From: an uncultured Clostridia bacterium
GTDB taxonomy: Bacteria; Bacillota; Clostridia; Christensenellales; Aristaeellaceae
Direction of reading: 5' to 3'
DNA: 25,715 nt
NCBI GenBank assembly: GCA_937907055.1
Contig: CALCTW010000092.1
Location: 1 to 25,715, forward strand
Both the position numbers and the translations under genes were made by a program. The notes beneath the pieces are model-generated. The model did not search any database. It was given only the letters and a program-made list of their open reading frames with translations, and had not been told where the DNA came from. This document shows positions 22,253-25,715 of the stretch, piece after piece (the stretch's first letter is position 1; every line of letters begins with the position of its first letter).

Positions 22253-22797
22253 TCCGCATCTCCTCCCTTTGCTTCTCCTACGGGGAGAAAACCATTTTTG
22301 ATCACTTCACTTTGGAACTGCCGGATACCGGCGTCGTAGCCCTCATGGGCGACAGCGGCCGGGGCAAAACCACGCTGCTCCGCCTGCTGGCCGGGCTGGA
22401 GACCCCCGAAAGCGGCATGATCACCGGCATCGAAGGCAAAAAGACCGCCTTCCTCTTTCAGGAGGATCGTCTGCTGCCTGCCCGCAGCGCGCTGAAAAAC
22501 GTATCCCTCGTCAGCAATGAAAAAACAGCCCGGCAATGGCTCTCCGCGCTGGAGATCCCGGATGTGAACGCCCTGCCCGGCGCACTCTCCGGCGGCATGT
22601 GCCGCCGCGTGGCCCTGGCCCGCGCGCTGGCCTTCGGCGGTGATCTCCTGCTGCTGGATGAGCCCTTCACCGGCCTTGACAAAGCCCTTACCGCCCGCGT
22701 GATCGAGCGGATCCGGGACGCCGTCCCCCTCATTATCATGAGCACCCACAGCGAGGAAGACGCCGCCCTGATGGGAGCCGAAGTGATCCGCATCTGA
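22249..22797 (+). CDS. ABC transporter ATP-binding protein
   Basis: A 182-residue, compact ABC ATPase, presumably the energy subunit for the permease half of the preceding protein. Motifs: Walker A GDSGRGKTT at 34-42, Q-loop Q71, signature LSGGM at 113-117, Walker B LLLLDE at 133-138 with D-loop GLD, and H-loop STHSEED (H167). It is shorter than most of its family (about 200-250), mainly through short loops and an early end after the H-loop helix. ATG 22249 follows AAAGGAGGG and shares ATGA with the upstream stop. The solute-binding lipoprotein expected for such an importer is not in the window, and neither is a terminator recognised after it. Confidence 0.92.
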   Translation: MIRISSLCFSYGEKTIFDHFTLELPDTGVVALMGDSGRGKTTLLRLLAGLETPESGMITGIEGKKTAFLFQEDRLLPARSALKNVSLVSNEKTARQWLSALEIPDVNALPGALSGGMCRRVALARALAFGGDLLLLDEPFTGLDKALTARVIERIRDAVPLIIMSTHSEEDAALMGAEVIRI

Positions 22798-23084
22798 TAC
22801 TGCTTCCTGCTCTGAAGAGAAATGATCATTCCACTGTGCTTTTGTTATCATCAATCGTATTGGGTATGAAAGTATGGTCGTAACAGTATTCTCATTTCTA
22901 TATTTCTAAATAATTGATCGTATCGGGAATAAATGATCTCCGCTTTTCGTTCTATCATTATACTGAATATAATTATTCAAATTATGATATGACATACACA
23001 GACACTTTGCCTCGCTTATGGTCAAGCTACGTTGTCGTATTATCACGCATTCTCGCAGTATATGGATGAATGGGAGTGATTGAA
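22798..23084 (+). other. AT-rich gap at start of the accessory segment
   Basis: No gene is recognised. Composition changes sharply from GC-rich to AT-rich here. A short open end YYHAFSQYMDEWE-stop just before 23085 might be the tail of a lost gene, but a stop 24 codons earlier makes this weak. Confidence 0.4.
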
Positions 23085-23537
23085 ATGAGAAAAATATTGC
23101 TATTATCATTGTGTATACTCTTCATTCTATATTTATGTATCGTTGTTGCAAATAACCAAATAGCACGCAATGTAGAAAAACACCTTTGTGCTGTTCCTGC
23201 ACCTGAAAACACAGATATTGTTTCATCCATTTCAGTGGCAGGAAAATTATGGGGATGCGGAAATGGAATGCAGTATACAGGTGCGCTATTGCTGAAAACT
23301 TCAAATGATAATAAGGTGATAGAAGACTACTATCGAGCAACAGTTTCGCACGATTGTGATGTGTATGATTGTTTGGATAACTATGTGTTGCCATTATACA
23401 AGCGCTTCAATATTAATGGAGGAGATGATGGTTTTTTAATCCTTGTCCTTACATTGGAGTCTGAAAGAGGAAACTTACCAGATAATCTTTCATCAATAGA
23501 GATAGAGTTACTTAATATGGACCTGCGAGGACACTAA
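23085..23537 (+). CDS. membrane-anchored hypothetical protein in the Rhs array
   Basis: A 150-residue protein of unknown function. An N-terminal hydrophobic segment (about 3-25, RKILLLSLCILFILYLCIVV) followed by a soluble, probably extracytoplasmic domain with acidic stretches, two Cys-containing turns and the GALLLKTSNDNKVIEDYY motif. ATG 23085 follows GGGAG; the earlier frame start at 23070 is inside that site. It is AT-rich and lies just upstream of an Rhs tip fragment, in the place where immunity proteins of Rhs cassettes are often found. Immunity function is inference from context only. Confidence 0.7.
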   Translation: MRKILLLSLCILFILYLCIVVANNQIARNVEKHLCAVPAPENTDIVSSISVAGKLWGCGNGMQYTGALLLKTSNDNKVIEDYYRATVSHDCDVYDCLDNYVLPLYKRFNINGGDDGFLILVLTLESERGNLPDNLSSIEIELLNMDLRGH

Positions 23538-23605
23538 ATGATGCTCGAACCTTTGAACAAAAAGTGTATTTCATTTACCAGTTAATACACGGAATGCTAT
23601 GGTGA

Positions 23606-24109
23606 AGATCATCAAGTGACTACACGTACGGTGACAGCGACTGGAAGGATTTGCTGACTGCGTACAATGGGACAGCTATCTCCTATGACGCCATTGGCAA
23701 CCCGCTGAATGACGGCATGTGGACATACACCTGGCAGAACGGCCGTCAGCTGGCATCCATGAGTAAGATCGACGGCAGTCTGACCGCTTCCTTTGTGTAT
23801 AATGCGGATGGCCTGCGTGTACAGAAGTTACAGAGGGTATCTCCGATAGCGCAGAATGAGAGAAGGATAGCATTGCGAGTGGGTACTGCGCCTTATTATT
23901 ATCTTGATCAATTTGGAGAGTATCAGAGCGCTTATGACTATCATTTTATGTACCAAACAAGTAGTGGAAATTGGGCTGAAAAGCATGGTATAGGTGGGGA
24001 TTCAATTTGCCGCTATGCTGGAGAAACGCCAGACAGTCTGAGCTGGGATCTGGCAAACATTATCTCTTATTATGATAGTGATATTGTTTATTTTGCAATA
24101 GGAGAGTGA
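23606..24109 (+). pseudogene. Rhs/YD-repeat fragment joined to a C-terminal tip domain
   Basis: The frame from 23606 carries Rhs core sequence (DYTYGDSDWKDLLTAYNG, ISYDAIGNPLNDG, WTYTWQNGRQLASM, FVYNADGLRVQK) from 23618 to about 23830. After RVQK the text changes abruptly to AT-rich code and ends with YHFMYQTSSGNWAEKHG and YYDSDIVYFAIGE, which looks like a C-terminal domain found on the tips of such proteins. The long core normally between YD repeats and the tip is missing, so this is a deleted or recombined end rather than a full Rhs protein. No ribosome site at proper spacing precedes the TTG at 23651. Its stop TGA (24107-24109) lies 2 bp before the next ATG. Confidence 0.75.
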
Positions 24110-24111
24110 AA

Positions 24112-24657
24112 ATGAAAATGACAACTTCTATAAATAGATGCATTTTGTTATTTGCCGTTATTATTTTCTTCTTTCATGGTTTGAATAATGTTCCATTAAA
24201 AAGTACTGAACAGTTAGGAGACGATCAAAGAATGTGTACGCCTTTGGAAATGAAACCAATTAGAAACTATAGTGGAATAAAAGAACTCGAGGACTTGTTG
24301 ACAACCTACTCCTACAAGGAACTATCAGTTTTTCGTTCAGAAAGCGGATATTACTTGCTGTTTATGAAACAAGAATCAAAAGTAATAATGTTGCGTGTTA
24401 CTAATATGGGTGATACTATATCATTCTTCGAATTCACTCCATCATTAGTATTTAAAGATATCCAAGAACTTCCTTTTGAAGCTGAACTTCAAGTTGTGCG
24501 CAAAATAGACCCTTACGGGCAATATCCTTTCATGTATACTGGCAGAAACGACATACCATGGAGCAGCCAACATATTACATCTGATGGATATTATGTAGTT
24601 GTTCATTACAGTACTGAAGGGCTGGTTCGTACAATTCAATTTTTAAGGATCTTTTGA
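24112..24657 (+). CDS. exported hypothetical protein, candidate immunity protein
   Basis: A 181-residue protein with an N-terminal membrane or signal segment (INRCILLFAVIIFFFHG) and a soluble domain without recognised family. Start ATG 24112 follows GGAGAG at 24101; the GTG at 24106 overlaps that site and ATG 24118 is a second option. It begins 2 bp after the Rhs tip frame stop, a spacing typical of toxin-immunity pairs. Being exported would fit an immunity protein against a tip acting outside or at the envelope, but no functional evidence is visible. AT-rich. Confidence 0.7.
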   Translation: MKMTTSINRCILLFAVIIFFFHGLNNVPLKSTEQLGDDQRMCTPLEMKPIRNYSGIKELEDLLTTYSYKELSVFRSESGYYLLFMKQESKVIMLRVTNMGDTISFFEFTPSLVFKDIQELPFEAELQVVRKIDPYGQYPFMYTGRNDIPWSSQHITSDGYYVVVHYSTEGLVRTIQFLRIF

Positions 24658-24748
24658 GACAGGGCTGTATTACTTGAGGAGTAGGTATTATAACGCTTGT
24701 TGGGATAGATACAGCACCTTGTTATTACATTGTTACAGGAGGTCAGCA

Positions 24749-25586
24749 ATGAAAAAACAGTTTCTGTTATTTTTTTCTTCTGATTTGTTGTTGCTTAACT
24801 TATAAAACCGCCTACGGGGAAGAAAAACAAAACAGAATCGTCCGTCGTGAATACTGGATATTTATAATAGAGAATGAGAGCGGCCTCCTTGGGTACTATG
24901 ACACAAAATCAGGGTATTACAAAGAGCCTGAATACGACAGTATATCTGATAATTCTGACTATGATGCACCGCTATTGGTAAAAAAAGATGGTTTGTGGGG
25001 ATACATAAGCAGAACGACAGGAGAAGTAGTGATTCCTTTGCAGTTTACTGCAGATAGCGCGTATTCTGACTTTCAAAATGGATATGCGGTTATTGGGTAT
25101 AGGTTGAAGACAAATGATGAATCGATTCGCTATCATTATATTCTTATCGATACAAACGGTAATCAGGTGATCATACCGGATGAATACTCTATCGTATCTG
25201 GTGTATGCGGATCAAAGAAATCCGTTATTGTCCGAGGATTCAGCAACAACAGATACGGATTTGGTATTTATCAAATTGACAAGGGGCTTGTTGTAGAACC
25301 GATATATGATAGTATATGGTTCGGTGATTGCAATTATTTCTGTTATGAAGATGCCTCAGGAATGGTCGGCATGATGAATGCGGACGGGGATGTTGTTCTG
25401 AAGCCTGAGTATTCTACAAATGATGCTCCGATCCAATACCTCAGCAATAAGAAGGGTACTGCAAGTCTTCTTATTGATGGGTACTATGAAGTGTTCAATC
25501 GTCAGGGTGATCAATTGTACATTTTTATCGACAATAGTCACGATTGCTTTAATGTATTCGATATGGACAAAGCCATGTCTATATAG
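24749..25586 (+). pseudogene. secreted WG-repeat protein with a frameshift in a poly-T tract
   Basis: An ATG at 24749 follows AGGAGG and reads MKKQFLLFF, then hits a stop at 24803-24805. Removing one T from the T7 run at 24770-24776 gives MKKQFLLFFLLICCCLTYKTAYGEE, a convincing signal peptide, and opens the frame to 25586, about 278 residues. The mature part has WG-like beta repeats: GLLGYYDTKSG, GLWGYISRTTGEVVIP, YGFGIYQIDKGLVVEPIYDSI, and GMVGMMNADGDVVLKPEY. WG-repeat proteins have no single defined function. The slip could be a real mutation, phase variation, or a base-calling error. The gene sits between Rhs fragments, so it may be an immunity-like or cargo gene of the array. Confidence 0.75.
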
Positions 25587-25715
25587 GGCAGCTGATACGG
25601 GTGAATGACCGGGATGATCCCACAAGCGGCACCACCGGTACCACGTGGACCTATGAATACGATACATTAGCGAGAATTGTCTATAAAGAGGTAATGAATG
25701 ATAAAAGCAAAGTCC
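25586..25715 (+). pseudogene. Rhs/YD-repeat core fragment, partial at window end
   Basis: The frame encodes GQLIRVNDRDDPTSGTTG followed by TWTYEYDTLARIVYK, a typical YD-repeat segment of Rhs proteins, and is open to the end of the window. It lies in another frame from the WG protein (overlapping its stop codon by one base) and has no start of its own. It would be the segment upstream of the part seen at 23618, so it marks another Rhs cassette beginning outside the window. Confidence 0.8.

Overview
The window looks like part of a chromosome of a Gram-positive, Clostridia-type Firmicute with a GC-rich coding style. This rests on consensus sigma-A promoters (TTGACA-17-TATAAT type), strong AGGAGG-like ribosome binding sites, a Gram-positive-type DnaK, a DUF5685 gene, SHOCT proteins, AzlCD and a Clostridia-style Lgt motif. 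No rRNA or species marker is present, so the taxon is an inference.

Layout. (1) 1-386: a minus-strand tRNA operon (Pro-Glu-Met/Ile2-Asp, the last cut by the window edge) behind a perfect promoter. (2) 476-1132: a small secreted protein gene interrupted by an in-frame TAG. (3) 1310-2122: an ADP-ribosylglycohydrolase, convergent with (4) 2325-6253: a minus-strand operon of a DnaK paralogue, a DUF5685 protein, a J-domain/TPR protein and a membrane zinc-ribbon protein. Upstream of it lie a 16-bp tandem repeat and a cluster of hairpins (6283-6723). (5) 6716-10426, minus: a fused ATPase-FtsX exporter and an acetamidase/formamidase-family enzyme. (6) 10930-11773: two small AT-richer SHOCT membrane proteins. 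(7) 11968-18342, plus: an F420-ligase-like protein, an M42 aminopeptidase, an acidic secreted protein of unknown role, and glycogen phosphorylase, mostly as separate units with their own promoters or terminators. (8) 18713-20477, minus: a small GxxxG-rich membrane protein and azlCD. (9) 20741-22797, plus: a single reading frame joining prolipoprotein diacylglyceryl transferase (Lgt) to an ABC permease, overlapping its partner ATPase by 4 bp.

(10) From about 22798 the composition turns AT-rich. This end holds fragments of Rhs/YD-repeat core (23618-23830 and 25586-25715) alternating with small exported orphan proteins and a frameshifted WG-repeat protein. It looks like a decaying or shuffled Rhs-tip and immunity cassette array that continues past the window.

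The most notable points are the Lgt-permease fusion, the Rhs tip array, the DnaK/DUF5685/J-domain/zinc-ribbon operon, and a tRNA-Glu with C at position 55. Very long open frames antisense to the GC-rich genes are shadows and are not annotated.
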